Source: Sarocladium kiliense
Taxonomy: Eukaryota; Ascomycota; Sordariomycetes; Hypocreales; Sarocladiaceae
Assembly: GCA_030734395.1 (NCBI GenBank)
Contig: JAUZTG010000042.1
Location: 1,798,001 to 1,862,000, forward strand
Reading direction: 5' to 3'
DNA: 64,000 nt
The notes under the pieces were generated by a model. It saw only the letters and a program-made list of their open reading frames with translations. It was not told where the DNA came from and made no database searches. Made by a program: the position numbers and the translations under genes. This document shows positions 12,001 to 21,579 of this stretch, piece by piece. Position 1 is the first letter of the stretch. Every line of letters starts with the position of its first letter.

Positions 12001-12805
12001 GGAAAGGGTTCAGGCGGACTTCGAAGTGCCTCGCCTTTCACGCATGGTCAACCTATCGCAACTTGCAACACTTACAGAACGATTCAAGGTCAGCCCGCCT
12101 AACTTCGCCAAGGCGGCAGTCACACTATTAAATGTGATCCAGACGGGGTCCTCCCATGCCATCTTCACTTCCTGGGAGAGCAGCAGATCTTGGCCTTTCC
12201 TGCCTCAATGGATCGAGGACAAGTTACCACCAGCAATGAGCATCGACGGGCCGACACTCGAATGGGTACTGAACATGACGGAGGTTGTTCGAAGTGAAAC
12301 AGTCAGCGACTTTCTTGAGCGCATGCAAAGATATCACCAAGAGGCAGGAAGCCATGAGCATACGCCTTGGTCAGAGATCGAACGTGGTCTCTATGAGGAG
12401 GGCAAGGTTGCTCTGGAAGCATCATTTCGGCAAGGATTTGTCTGGGATGTTAGCTTATTGGGAATGACAACACCCAAAGGTTACTTGACAGACTTCAAAG
12501 GTCTTGAGCCTGTCAATCGACACAATTGGGCTGACTGGTACGTATCTCTAACCTGATCATATTAGGAGCCGTGTCACTAACGATTACCCATGAGCCGCAG
12601 TGGCTTGTTCTGGAACGCATTCATGGTCGATCCCCAAAACATATACTTCATTGCTTCTTGGGACACTGCACAGATGAACAATGAAGAGATGGAAGGACAC
12701 TGCGATATGCTGGCAGAGATTATGCGCAGGCTCGCGATGGAAGAACATTGGCACAAGACGATTGATGAGGTGTTCGCAGCAGGTACTGTGAGGCTCAAAA
12801 AATAG
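9068..12805 (+). CDS. NRPS-like enzyme, adenylation-thiolation-condensation (A-T-C), 1206 aa
   Basis: Single-module enzyme that activates a carboxylic acid as an adenylate, loads it on a phosphopantetheine carrier and passes it to a terminal condensation domain. Exons are 9068..10543, 10598..12537 and 12601..12805. The introns are GTAAGT...CTCCAG and GTACGT...GCCGCAG. The A domain shows ILTSGTTGEPK (about 221), YGMTEGAP (about 362), TGD (about 447), GRYNDLIIRGGENI and a C-terminal LGKVRKG lysine. The A4 region reads PVSHIFAIN, closer to acyl/aryl-acid ligases than to amino-acid A domains with their Asp, so a non-amino acid substrate is likely (inference). The carrier serine is Ser618 in FLADSIS. 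The condensation domain has SHSIMD (S855-D860) in place of HHxxxDG. This keeps the second His and the Asp and matches the SHxxxD motif of fungal terminal C domains. No reductase or thioesterase follows, so release is probably by the C domain. Confidence 0.9.
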
Positions 12806-13373
12806 ATCCGGATCGCCTGCATTCACTCTTTCGTTACGTTTGGCGAGCTTGCAAGCTCTGAAAGGGGTTCCCGACAATACTATGCGGCCTGCAGACTGTG
12901 AAGTCCTGGGTGCTTCACTCGATGCGAAGGGCATTCTTATTGACTGCACATGGCGGTGGTTTGCATGCGCTTTGACAATCACATCCCTGAAAGGCAGCAG
13001 GTTTTGTCGAACGGTTCAGACTCGAATACGCAGATCCGAACAAAGACCAGATGGAGTTCACACTCTTTTGGTTGGTCGTATCAAAGGCTTCACATTTTGG
13101 CGCAAAGAGGCGCGACAGTCCGTCAACTGTAATAAATGCCTGAACAATTGACTGCTAAACCCATCTTCGTGATTGTGTATTTTACTGAGAACGAGGTAAT
13201 CGTGAGAGTTCTCTGATCGATATCTTATCGGTCAACTCTATGTCAGCTGTCTGAATCTAGAATCGGCTTCGTGCTTCGTCTGTTCACCCTTGAGAGCTGT
13301 GCTCCAAGAATCTTGGAAAGCGATACCCAAAACACAAGCCGTGAAAATTGATGCAACAGGAACCTTCCTGGTG
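12806..13373. other. Intergenic, no gene supported
   Basis: 3' side of the NRPS-like gene and promoter of the next gene. A plus-strand frame here begins with TTG and has no motif. Confidence 0.5.
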
Positions 13374-15080
13374 ATGGAGTTCCGCCCCATCGACGAAGCC
13401 GATGACTCTCCACCGGCTGATCCCCAACCAACAACACAGGGTCGTCCCGTCCTCCCTCGTCTATGGATTCCATCTTCTCTCAACGCCAAGAAGATTCCGA
13501 TGCCTAATCAGTTGCCCCCAATTGTGCGACGAACCCGAGTGCGCCCCAATCTCAGCGTAGTGGTCCCCCCAAATCCAGAGTCTGCTCTTTCTGTGGCCAT
13601 TCGCGGCGAAGAACACTCTAGCTCAGCAGAACTGCAGCCTCCAGACGATCTGGAGCAAACCTCACCCGTTTCAGAAGAGGAAGAGCTGACAGAGGCCTTC
13701 GGAAAGGCCTTTGCCGATCACATGAGAAAGCGTGACAATATGCACGCTGACAACTCTGCAGCCAGCTCGGCAGCCAGCTCTGAAGTCAGAAGCTGTGATA
13801 CATGCCCACGCGCCGCCCATCCCGAGCCCGATTACGAGTTCTCGCCGCCGCCGTCACCGCTGAAGCCCTGGTCCCGAAAGCTCGAGACACAGGCAAACGG
13901 CGACCCGGACAAGCTCCGTTATCTTCTTCGCGAGAGGTGGATTCGAGCTTTGCAATGCTCTGGTGATGACGGCGACTGGGACTACTTACATCTGTATGGC
14001 GATCACCATCCTGACAGCCCTATAGACTGGCAGCGGGGCCGATGCTCCTGCCGGAATTCATACAATCCCCTCTATGGTTGCAGCAGACGCCTGAGACTGG
14101 GCTTGCTCTTTGCCGACGCCAACGATCTGTCATCGGTTTCTCTTCCCGACACAGAGCCTTGGCCCAAAACACCAGTCAACAACGAGGCTGTGCCCGGCAG
14201 CGGGGAGTTCCTTACTGTTGGAGTTGGGAGCGCCCGCATCGTCGACGACACTGGAAGTCCAGAGTACAGATCAGACGAATTCTGGAGCCCCGGCTCTGCT
14301 GACAATCAGGCGCTCCCAGGGGAAGCAACTGTCGCCCAGGGGAGCCCCGTAGCAACTGAACCTCGCGGTGTTCTCCAGGAACAGGCATTCGCAATGATAA
14401 CCCCTGTGGTGCATCCGCATGTCAGTGACAGTCCTGCCCGCGTGGCCGAACTCACTTTGACGAGCCCTGTTATTCACCCACTGAGTCATGGGGGGCTCCG
14501 CGCGAGCCCTGCGTCTACCAACCTCGATATCACGTATCATCCAGCTCGAACTGTCACAACTGTCCACCGGGGAACATCACCGTGGCTACCACAAGATCGT
14601 GTCAGCGCTGAAAGTGCCAGAAGTCCACCACAAGCTACCTCTCAGCCCCAAGACCAAGGAGGTGAACATGCACAGCATGACACCACCTCTGATCCGAGCC
14701 CAAACCAGCGCGGAGGCACCGGGCCCCCATCCTATAACACCTACGAGAGCGACGACGACCTGCCTTTTACACTTGCCGAGCTCCGTGGCCCTAACGCCCC
14801 CGATCTCGAATCAGACGACGTCTCTTCTGACTCCGAAATAGGTTTTGCCTCTTCTGATCTCGAGTCCGGCAGCCCTGGCCTCTTTGGTAGCAACTGGAGT
14901 GGCGTTCACAATCCGTTCGTCCCCAGATATTACGCTTTCGGCTTACCGCGTCGTTTTCTGGACCTCTTCCACGGTGAGCAAGGCACCGCTATTCTTGTTT
15001 TGACCATCATTGTGATGGATCTGTTGCTCATGGCAATTCTGTTCACACTGCTAACGCACACTGGCCTGTTGGCGAGGTGA
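13374..15080 (+). CDS. Ser/Pro-rich protein with one C-terminal membrane helix, about 568 aa
   Basis: The first ATG of a long open frame is at 13374; the frame stays open back to a TTG at 13290, so an upstream exon is possible. Most of the protein is acidic, rich in S, P, D and E, and likely disordered. A short ordered island near residues 180-250 is rich in W, Y, C and H (RERWIRALQCSGDDGDWDYLHLYGDHH, split here as RERWIRALQC then GDWDYLHLYGDHH, followed by CSCRNSYNPLYGC). Near the end, a roughly 25-residue hydrophobic stretch (LVLTIIVMDLLLMAILFTLL) gives a tail-anchored topology with the bulk facing the cytosol. The stop overlaps a perfect donor (GAG/GTGAGT), so a further exon might replace the last residues. 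Not a family I recognise. Confidence 0.65.
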   Translation: MEFRPIDEADDSPPADPQPTTQGRPVLPRLWIPSSLNAKKIPMPNQLPPIVRRTRVRPNLSVVVPPNPESALSVAIRGEEHSSSAELQPPDDLEQTSPVSEEEELTEAFGKAFADHMRKRDNMHADNSAASSAASSEVRSCDTCPRAAHPEPDYEFSPPPSPLKPWSRKLETQANGDPDKLRYLLRERWIRALQCSGDDGDWDYLHLYGDHHPDSPIDWQRGRCSCRNSYNPLYGCSRRLRLGLLFADANDLSSVSLPDTEPWPKTPVNNEAVPGSGEFLTVGVGSARIVDDTGSPEYRSDEFWSPGSADNQALPGEATVAQGSPVATEPRGVLQEQAFAMITPVVHPHVSDSPARVAELTLTSPVIHPLSHGGLRASPASTNLDITYHPARTVTTVHRGTSPWLPQDRVSAESARSPPQATSQPQDQGGEHAQHDTTSDPSPNQRGGTGPPSYNTYESDDDLPFTLAELRGPNAPDLESDDVSSDSEIGFASSDLESGSPGLFGSNWSGVHNPFVPRYYAFGLPRRFLDLFHGEQGTAILVLTIIVMDLLLMAILFTLLTHTGLLAR

Positions 15081-15413
15081 GTATTGTCTGTGCTGGTTGC
15101 TAGATCTACTTGAGATGCAGCTGGTCTGTTTTCTCAATCGATAATTCATAATCTATTGAGTATCAACGACCCAAATCATAAAAGGTAAGTCATAGACCAA
15201 ACAATGGAAACTCACATCAATTTTCACTTCAGTTGCCGCTTCATAAGTAAAACCTGTGACAAGATGATGCGGAGCCTGATTCCATGAGCTCCGTCGAACG
15301 TTGTTTCAATGAGAGCATGTTCAATGCGACAGGCGCCCCGTCGTCAGACCTATCGCTTCCAGACTCCCATAAGTTAAATTAAAGCTGTAAACACCATGTT
15401 CCCACAGTGGGTA
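15081..15413. other. Convergent 3' regions
   Basis: Region between two converging genes. A possible alternative last exon of the upstream gene starts after ATGCAG near 15110 but runs only a few codons to a stop. Confidence 0.4.
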
Positions 15414-17356
15414 TCATTCCAAATTCATCCGTGCCTCGTCCGCAATACCCCAGTCTCCCACCTCCTTCCGCTGTTGTAATTCTAGATCGACAGAGTGTGA
15501 AAGACCATTTTCCTCCTCTTCCTCGTCCATAATGACACTGGCCCGAGTCGGGCGGTCGCTATCCTTATCCTTCTCCGGCAGCGACTGGTTCGTTGGCCTA
15601 CGTCGAAACGAGCCTGGGCGGAAGAAAGAGCGCGATGACGTTGATGTAGAAGTAACTGACATCGCATCGTCTGCGGCTTTACTGCTGGCCATGTCGGTCT
15701 CGCCTGCTACCGTGTCGTCGATGAGCGGCAAGGCTGGCTCTGACCGCATAGCTGCGACCATTTTCTCGCCGTACGTACTTGGAGCCACCGATGGTGCTAT
15801 CGACTTCGCGTCGTCGTCATCGGCTTGAGGTTTGAGGTCCGCTTCGTCCACCTCGACCAGTTCCGCGTCGCGATACCATTTCCTGCGCCTCGTCCATCGA
15901 CCCCATCCATCCTGGCCGCGGCGTCCGTTTTGCCACTGCGCGAGTTAGCGACTTATTTGATGAAAATTGAAAAGAGCATACGCACCTTGTTGTCGTAGTA
16001 TACCCACCCATTCCGGCCTTCTTCGTTGTCGTACTCGACAGGGCCATGCTCGTCAGGCACGCCGTCGACCCTCCATCGGCTCCCTTCAACCCACTGCCAC
16101 CTCACATGCGCGCCCTCCTCCACCTCAGGCAGCTCAAAGTCTTCCTTGGGCGACACAGCATTATTGTGCTCATCCGTCCAAGCCGATCTTTCATATGCAA
16201 ACAGGCTGTTTGTCCATCCGAGACCGACCCACCTCCGTTGGTTCTCGTACAGAATGAAAGTGAATTTCACGCCTGCACTCTTGATGCTTCCACCTCGGCG
16301 ATGGTTGACGTGTAAGCCCTTTGACTTTTGCAACGCCCTGGTCAGCTCTGATTCAGCCGTCGGGCGTTCATTTTCCTGGTCCTTGTTGGTAGTCGAGATA
16401 GTCTTCTTCGGAGTTTCGAAGTGAAGGCCACTGATAGCGCCAGCTAACCGCCGCACAGTAGCACTGCGCCATAGCAACGCTCTGGAGACCCGGGATATCC
16501 TAGAATGCCAAGTCAAAATCAGGGTTCCGGCAACTAGCATGACGCGCTTGGTGGTAATGATTTTCCATGGCGGCATAGACAAGGCGAACCAGAAGGGCGT
16601 GACGATTAGAAGCCTCATGAACATGGCGATCAGTGCTGGCTTTGTTGTAGCACTCGTGGGTGTCCTTTGCGTGCTGAGGAAGTCTGTCAACTCCAACAAG
16701 GGTTCCAGCAGCACATTACACCGCCCGGTGAACTCCTTCAGAGTATCCACGATCTCATCCAACGTCTTTTGATGCTTGGTGTTGGTGATCTCTGAGTTGC
16801 CCCGCTGATGCTTAGATTGCTTCTCGGGCGCAACCGAAGCAGACATGCTTGCCTGAGCTGCTGAACTCCCTGGCGTCCCAAGAAACCTCGAAGCCAGGTC
16901 TTTCGCATCTCTAGCAGGCTCGCGCCAACCGCTGCTGCTCAGCGGACTGTAGCGTCGACCGTACATGCCCAAAATAAGACAAACGCCGACAACGACCGGG
17001 CCAGCCCATCTGAGAACTATATCGCCATAGAGAACGACGCCCCAGAAGGAGCAAAGAAGCAGAAAGCTCTGCCATGGATCACCGGTGCTCCATGTCAACA
17101 GCCCAACGAAAGTGTTGAGCGGAAGCAAGAAAGGATGGCTGTAGGCGAGGGCGCGTGTTATTTGAGGCGGTGTCGCGAGCAGAAGAGGACTCTTCTGGTG
17201 GACCAGGATCGTGGATCGACGCGAGGATCGGGAGGGAGTGTTGGCTGAGAGGGTGACGGGCGAGAAGGCGGCGTAGGTGGGAGGTGCGCCGGTAGGGGTT
17301 GGAGTGTCGTGAGTTGACGGCGATCCGCCGGCCGAGTTATCGTCGCGCGCAGACAT
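15414..17356 (-). CDS. Peroxisomal/ER membrane peroxin of the Pex23/Pex30 type with dysferlin domain, 630 aa
   Basis: Integral membrane protein of the fungal Pex23/Pex24/Pex30 group, which controls peroxisome number and budding sites at the ER. Exon 1 is 17356..15986, the intron is 15985..15936 (GTGCGT...GCGCAG) and exon 2 is 15935..15414. The N-terminus is Ser/Thr/Pro-rich. Hydrophobic hairpin segments lie at about residues 80-130 (VGLLTW, SFLLLCSFWGVVLYG, VVVGVCLILGMYG) and 245-285 (LLIVTPFWFALSMPPWKII). A split dysferlin domain follows. Its first part has SAWTDEH, DFELPEVEEG and WRWQW-like aromatics, here VRWQWVEGSRWRVDG. After the splice, the second part reads GWGRWTRRRKWYRDAELVEV. The C-terminal 120 residues are acidic and disordered. 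Domain order and length agree with the family; which paralogue it is (Pex23, 30, 31 or 32-like) is not settled. Confidence 0.85.
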
Positions 17357-18203
17357 GGACGGGCTGACGTAGGATAGCCAAGGTGTGTCCTGGTCGGAAG
17401 CACCGTTGAGGTCAGCTTCGCGAGTTCAAGTCAAGTTGAAGAAGTGAAGGGTCGCATCAAGAGCTAAGGTGGGGTCCTCCAATGCCGGCTCTGGCATGCA
17501 AGACATGGGACGGAACACCCGGGACTCGAAAATCGAAAGACCACAAACAAGGCAGAGGGCATGCATATGAATGACGAAGCTGGGCAAACTCACAAAGGCA
17601 GCCATCAAGGGCTCGTGATGGCAGACGTCAGCCTGAGAGCCCTAAGGACAGAAGCGCAGAAGGGCGACGTCATGGGGAGAAGTGGCAGACGCTAGATGCG
17701 AGAGGAGCCTGTCACGGCGACGCCAGGCAATCGAACAGAGGCGGTCTTGGATTCGGAAACCGTTCAATAGAGTCGGCAGGGCAGAAGATGCTCTGGAAGT
17801 AGTGACGGTTCGAAATTCAACAAGTGGAAGGACTGAAAGAATGAGATCACGGCGATGAGGCCGGCCGCTTTCATCAGCATCAGAACCCACGTGAGAGCCA
17901 TTAGGCATTAGTCTAGGTGCCTACCCACTGGACTGTAGCCAAGGTTACAAGGTCCCTGCACCAGCCGCGGAACCTGGGGGAACAGCAACAGGCGCCACTA
18001 TCACATGTCACGATTCTCCCTTCAACCACCACCAAGACACCAACGCACTGCACGTTACTGCAACAAACCCGAGCATGCTTCGGAAACTAGTACCATTCCC
18101 GCATGATGCCCACTGAAGTCTTTCATTAGTCTACCTAGCTTCGCCTCTCTACCCGGGCGCCGCGCCCCAGTGATAGCTCTCCATTTCTAGACGATGCGCT
18201 TCT
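17357..18203. other. Intergenic, no gene supported
   Basis: Upstream of the peroxin gene and downstream of the small Cys-rich gene at 18204. Only short overlapping frames without motifs. Confidence 0.5.
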
Positions 18204-18419
18204 CTACGGCGGCGTGGGCTTGATCGGCTTGTTCAGGCATATTCTACACATGATCTTCCCCGGAATGAGTTTCTTCTTCTCTACCCAACCTCCCGGGCAG
18301 TATCCTGGCGGCGTGCTCGTATTCTCGACTTTCGCACACTTTGTCACACTAGTTTTGAGCTTCCTCAACTCCGCATTGCACGTGCGGCAGCTCTCCCAGC
18401 TGGTTTCACGATCACACAT
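18204..18419 (-). CDS. Small Cys-rich protein, copy 1 of a local family, 71 aa
   Basis: Intronless 71-residue frame from ATG 18419. It starts MCDRETSWESCRTCNAEL and contains a C-x12-C-x16-C-x2-C array with a GYCPGGW core. There is no signal peptide or membrane segment, so it is probably cytosolic. The paired CxxC spacing suggests metal binding (zinc) or a disulphide knuckle. It is clearly paralogous to the frame at 18770..18985 on the same strand. Shared features are MC-x-R, WE-x-CR-x-C-x-AE, C-x-KV, GYC-x2-GW and C-x2-CL. Shared columns in two independent frames argue strongly that both are real genes. Function unknown. A plausible TATA-like ACATAAA lies about 115 nt upstream. Confidence 0.7.
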   Translation of the reverse strand: MCDRETSWESCRTCNAELRKLKTSVTKCAKVENTSTPPGYCPGGWVEKKKLIPGKIMCRICLNKPIKPTPP

Positions 18420-18769
18420 GTCAAGGGTGAGAAAATCCTAAGATGAAAATTAGTCGAAGCAATCACCTGCTGTGGCTTGGTATGGAGAAGGTGATCGGCA
18501 GGGCTCGTTGGGAGTACTTGGGCATGGCCCTGCACTTTATGTAGTCATGGTCACAATACTTGCAAGCCATAATCATAGTCAACACGCATGCCCTCAATCA
18601 CGGTCAAGGAATCACTCAGTGAATCAAGATAAGTTGTTGATGAATAGTCGCATTTTTCGTGTCCTTCGTCCCTAGTATTGTTGTCACTCTTCCTCAGCTC
18701 GGCTTGAGACAAACATTTGGCCTTTGCCGTTTCTCTCGTGCGACATCAAGATGAACAGCCTCGAATCTC
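18420..18769. other. Spacer between the two tandem Cys-rich genes
   Basis: Promoter of copy 1 and 3' side of copy 2. It contains ACTACATAAAG (minus strand, 18535..18545), a weak TATA-like element. Nothing else seen. Confidence 0.45.
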
Positions 18770-18985
18770 TTACTTCTTGTTTTTGTTCTTCTCTTCATCC
18801 AGACACTTCTTACACTTGAGATGACCGCGGACCTTTGTCTTCTGGTAATCCCAGCCCGTGCTACAGTAGCCAGCAGGGCAGCTAGTGCCTTTCACCTTGT
18901 CGCACTCCTCGTCTCTTTCCGACATCTTGAACATCTCCGCGTCGCAGCTACGACAGCACTCCCACTTCTGTTTACGGATACACAT
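18770..18985 (-). CDS. Small Cys-rich protein, copy 2 of a local family, 71 aa
   Basis: Same length and layout as its neighbour at 18204: starts MCIRKQKWECCRSCDAEM, then C-x12-C with a GYCSTGW core, x16, and CKKCL. It ends in a lysine-rich tail (EEKNKNKK). It has one more Cys pair member than copy 1 (WECC, and TSCPAGYC), so its metal-binding or disulphide pattern may be fuller. A good TATA box lies 116-122 nt upstream. Tandem same-strand placement 350 bp apart points to local duplication followed by strong divergence. Not a family I can name. Confidence 0.72.
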   Translation of the reverse strand: MCIRKQKWECCRSCDAEMFKMSERDEECDKVKGTSCPAGYCSTGWDYQKTKVRGHLKCKKCLDEEKNKNKK

Positions 18986-19557
18986 GCTGGCTGGAGGTTA
19001 GTGATGAGCTCCGGTAAAGGGCGTGTCGGAGGTTGAAGGAACTCGAGATGACTGAGTGGAACAGGTTTTGGTAGGCTTGAGAAGGGAACAACAGATAGTG
19101 ATATATACTGACCGAGACCCTCAAGAAACATTCACTGTTTCGTGAATCACCAGTTCACTTAATCCAAGAGGCTTTGAATTGGGAAGCAGAAGTATTGCTC
19201 TTAGTCAAACCTGGAGTTTCAGACTGCATTCATACAGCCAATCGTAAGAAATCTTTCACCAATGAGCTTCGAAGACAATGTATGAATAGATTGTTATTAT
19301 CTGATCCCAATTACACGGCTTCACCCGGAATTTCGTTTGCGGCCGTGATTTGATTCACCATTTGCAACATGTGTGTCCGATTCACCAAGCAAGCGTTGGT
19401 GTTGATGCATCGCATGCAGATAGAAACCAATACCTAGCTTTGTCTCTAAGGATATTCACAAGATGCCTGACAATATGTGTCTCGGGACTTGATTATTCCA
19501 ACCTATCGAGTGTTCTATTGTGCTCTAATTTCACCCGCAGTGCAAACGCTATAAAGT
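18986..19557. other. Intergenic, no gene supported
   Basis: Holds the copy 2 promoter and the 3' side of the GNAT gene. A plus-strand frame from 19350 has no motif. Confidence 0.5.
19101..19107 (-). promoter_or_regulatory. Candidate TATA box of Cys-rich copy 2
   Basis: TATATAT on the minus strand, 116-122 nt upstream of the ATG at 18985. It supports transcription of this very short gene. Confidence 0.4.
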
Positions 19558-20127
19558 CTAATTGGCAAGCTCCTTACAAAAGAATGCACAATCATGCCTC
19601 ACTCCATTCGCAGATTTGGCATAATTCGGGAATACCCCCCATTCATTCCATCCAAGCCTTTGATAGAAGCCTCTTGCCGGTGTCCTAGCGTCCGTGTCGA
19701 GAGCCAACAAGTCAAGGCCCATCTCCTGCTTAGCAACCCGTTCAATCTCGACCATCATCGCTTTCCCAAGACCAAGTCCCCTCGTGTTTGACTGCACTAG
19801 GAGTTTGCGGACTTCACCGCGAAAGCTATGCGTTTGCTTCGTCATCCGAGTGACCTGGCCCGTCGCAAGGAAACGTTCCTCATTTGTCGCGATAAGCAGG
19901 ACTGTTGTCGCATCAGGTCCACCGATGGTATCAGAGAGCGAAAGCCAGTATTCGTCAGCATCCCTTGCCGAAAGAGGTGCGAGAAAGCCGAGTGATGATA
20001 TGGCCGGGTCATCGTTGGTGCAGCTCTGTAGCAACGCGCTCAACTCGGGGAGGTATTTCTCGAGAGCTTCTCGAGACTCTATCCGCGAGATAGTATACTT
20101 CGGGGCAGTAACATCTTGGCCCGTCAT
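19558..20127 (-). CDS. GNAT-family N-acetyltransferase, 189 aa
   Basis: Acetyl-CoA-dependent acyltransferase of the GCN5-related fold. Intronless from ATG 20127. The central strand/loop for acetyl-CoA reads VRKLLVQSNTRGLGLGKAMM (about residues 105-124), which contains the R/Q-x-x-G-x-G/A signature as RGLGLG. After it comes the usual helix, then LDLLALDT and a C-terminal GFYQRLGWNEWG motif, where the Tyr is the common general acid of the family. Length is typical for a stand-alone GNAT. It resembles small-molecule or antibiotic acetyltransferases of fungi and bacteria more than histone enzymes. The acceptor cannot be deduced. Confidence 0.88.
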   Translation of the reverse strand: MTGQDVTAPKYTISRIESREALEKYLPELSALLQSCTNDDPAISSLGFLAPLSARDADEYWLSLSDTIGGPDATTVLLIATNEERFLATGQVTRMTKQTHSFRGEVRKLLVQSNTRGLGLGKAMMVEIERVAKQEMGLDLLALDTDARTPARGFYQRLGWNEWGVFPNYAKSANGVRHDCAFFCKELAN

Positions 20128-20313
20128 CGTGAAACTCTCTGTGTTCTGGAAAAAGCCTCGCGACTGAATTCACTGTATTTTGCGAGAAACGAGTTTTGTT
20201 GTCTTGGAGTGGTCAGTACTGATCCCTATCTATCTTGACTCAGCACTTTCCATAGTAGCAATTGTCTCCACGGGGTACTTTTGCGGGTTCTACCTTGTGA
20301 GTCACTAAAACTA

Positions 20314-21219
20314 CTAATCCTTCCGATATCCGAAAAGCTTCACCTTCGCGTTCTGATCAGTGGTGGCGACAGAAGCCATGGGTACAAACAAGAGATCTTT
20401 ACAAAAGTCAACTACAAATTCATGGCCTCGGAAACGCACCAGCATGAACGGGCGAACACCCTTTGTAGGGTTCCAGCGAGGCGGTGCTGCCATAGTGACC
20501 TTGCTGGGCTTCATGATCGCAGATGGCGCGAGACGGCCAACAAGCTTGATGCGCTTCTTATCAGGAGCTGACGACGCCAGTCGACCAGTGAGTATGATGC
20601 GCGTCTTATTGGTTGGCGATGTCGGACGGCCGACTAGCTCGGTCTGTTCTCCCTCCTGACATAGCTCCGGTTGTTCGGAAGACTCTGGGAGAGCCTTCAG
20701 GTTCCTGAGCTCACAAGCGGAGCATACAACAGGATTATCTGAGAAACAGCAGTGTATGTCCGTCCCCCTTCTGAGGAGGCGTTTCGCAGCCCAGATAATT
20801 TCCTGTGGGCGCTGTGACGTGTTAGTCCCATCCAGATTAATGCCGTAATTCGTGGACCTGATGGCGTCGCGACGTCTCTTACACGGCCTGCGGTCATTAT
20901 CGGCTTCCTGTTCATCTCCATCTTCGGAACGTTCGCGCTTGAGAGTTTCAGGATTCTCGAGTTCGTAGAAATTGGTCGGTTTCTTCGCCCTACGAGACGG
21001 CTGTTTACGGCTAGGGACTGGTAAGGAGTCGCTTGTGGAGTTCTCACCCGATCCAGCGACCTGATTGACTTTGGTAGTCAGTAGTTGTGGAAGTGAGTCC
21101 AGATTGTTGAGGAAGTGCTCCAGGCACATTACCTCTTTCTCAGGAGTAGTAGATATCATGGTGGGAATGAGCTGCAAGGTTAGATGTATGACTTGCTGAA
21201 ACCGTGTGTCGTTAAGCAT
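20314..21219 (-). CDS. Unrecognised basic, probably nuclear protein with a short internal repeat, 301 aa
   Basis: Open frame from ATG 21219. An alternative ATG at 21159 directly follows a convincing 3' splice signal (CTAAC...TTGCAG), so the true start may be 21159 with an intron in the leader. Basic clusters (SRRAKKP, RRPCKRRRD) look like nuclear signals. A CC...C-x2-C group (HCCFSDNPVVCSACEL) may bind metal. Three imperfect units of about 15 residues follow, each built round L-V/T-GR-P/L-x-S (ELVGRPTSP, ILTGRLASS, KLVGRLAPS). The last 60 residues (RPFMLVRFRGHEFVVDF, KVKLFGYRK) may form a small beta domain. No family recognised. Confidence 0.6.
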   Translation of the reverse strand: MLNDTRFQQVIHLTLQLIPTMISTTPEKEVMCLEHFLNNLDSLPQLLTTKVNQVAGSGENSTSDSLPVPSRKQPSRRAKKPTNFYELENPETLKRERSEDGDEQEADNDRRPCKRRRDAIRSTNYGINLDGTNTSQRPQEIIWAAKRLLRRGTDIHCCFSDNPVVCSACELRNLKALPESSEQPELCQEGEQTELVGRPTSPTNKTRIILTGRLASSAPDKKRIKLVGRLAPSAIMKPSKVTMAAPPRWNPTKGVRPFMLVRFRGHEFVVDFCKDLLFVPMASVATTDQNAKVKLFGYRKD

Positions 21220-21579
21220 AACATCAATTATTCGCAAGGACTTTCAGTTCATATCTTATAACATTCACTTGTTCTGGTAATGGCTTTCAGTGCTTGTTCG
21301 ACAGAGCCATAGTGTTTGGCTCTTTGTCGTTGTGGCCGCCTTGTAATGAAAGAGTGCCCTCAGATTTCAGCATCGTCTTTGTATCACGCAGCGCAGCGGA
21401 CTACTCCTCATGCGGGGTCAATAGCCGGCCTTTGTAAATGAAAGCCCATTATGAGGTTCAGAAGAGCAGAGAACCGCACAGCCTGAGGAAATGGCTGACC
21501 AGTAACATTATTTCAGGTCTCAAACTCACACAGGGGAGTGCGCCTTCAGCAGAGGGCATGGACCTCGAGGAAGATTGTC
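21220..21579. other. Divergent promoter between the nuclear basic protein and Cys-rich copy 3
   Basis: An ATG-started 63-codon plus-strand frame at 21438 runs through here but ends before the Cys-rich exon and is not in splice phase with it. No clear gene. Confidence 0.4.

Noticed and set aside
13290..13373. Upstream extension of the tail-anchored protein
   Set aside because: The frame is open but starts at TTG; no ATG, so the first ATG at 13374 was used.
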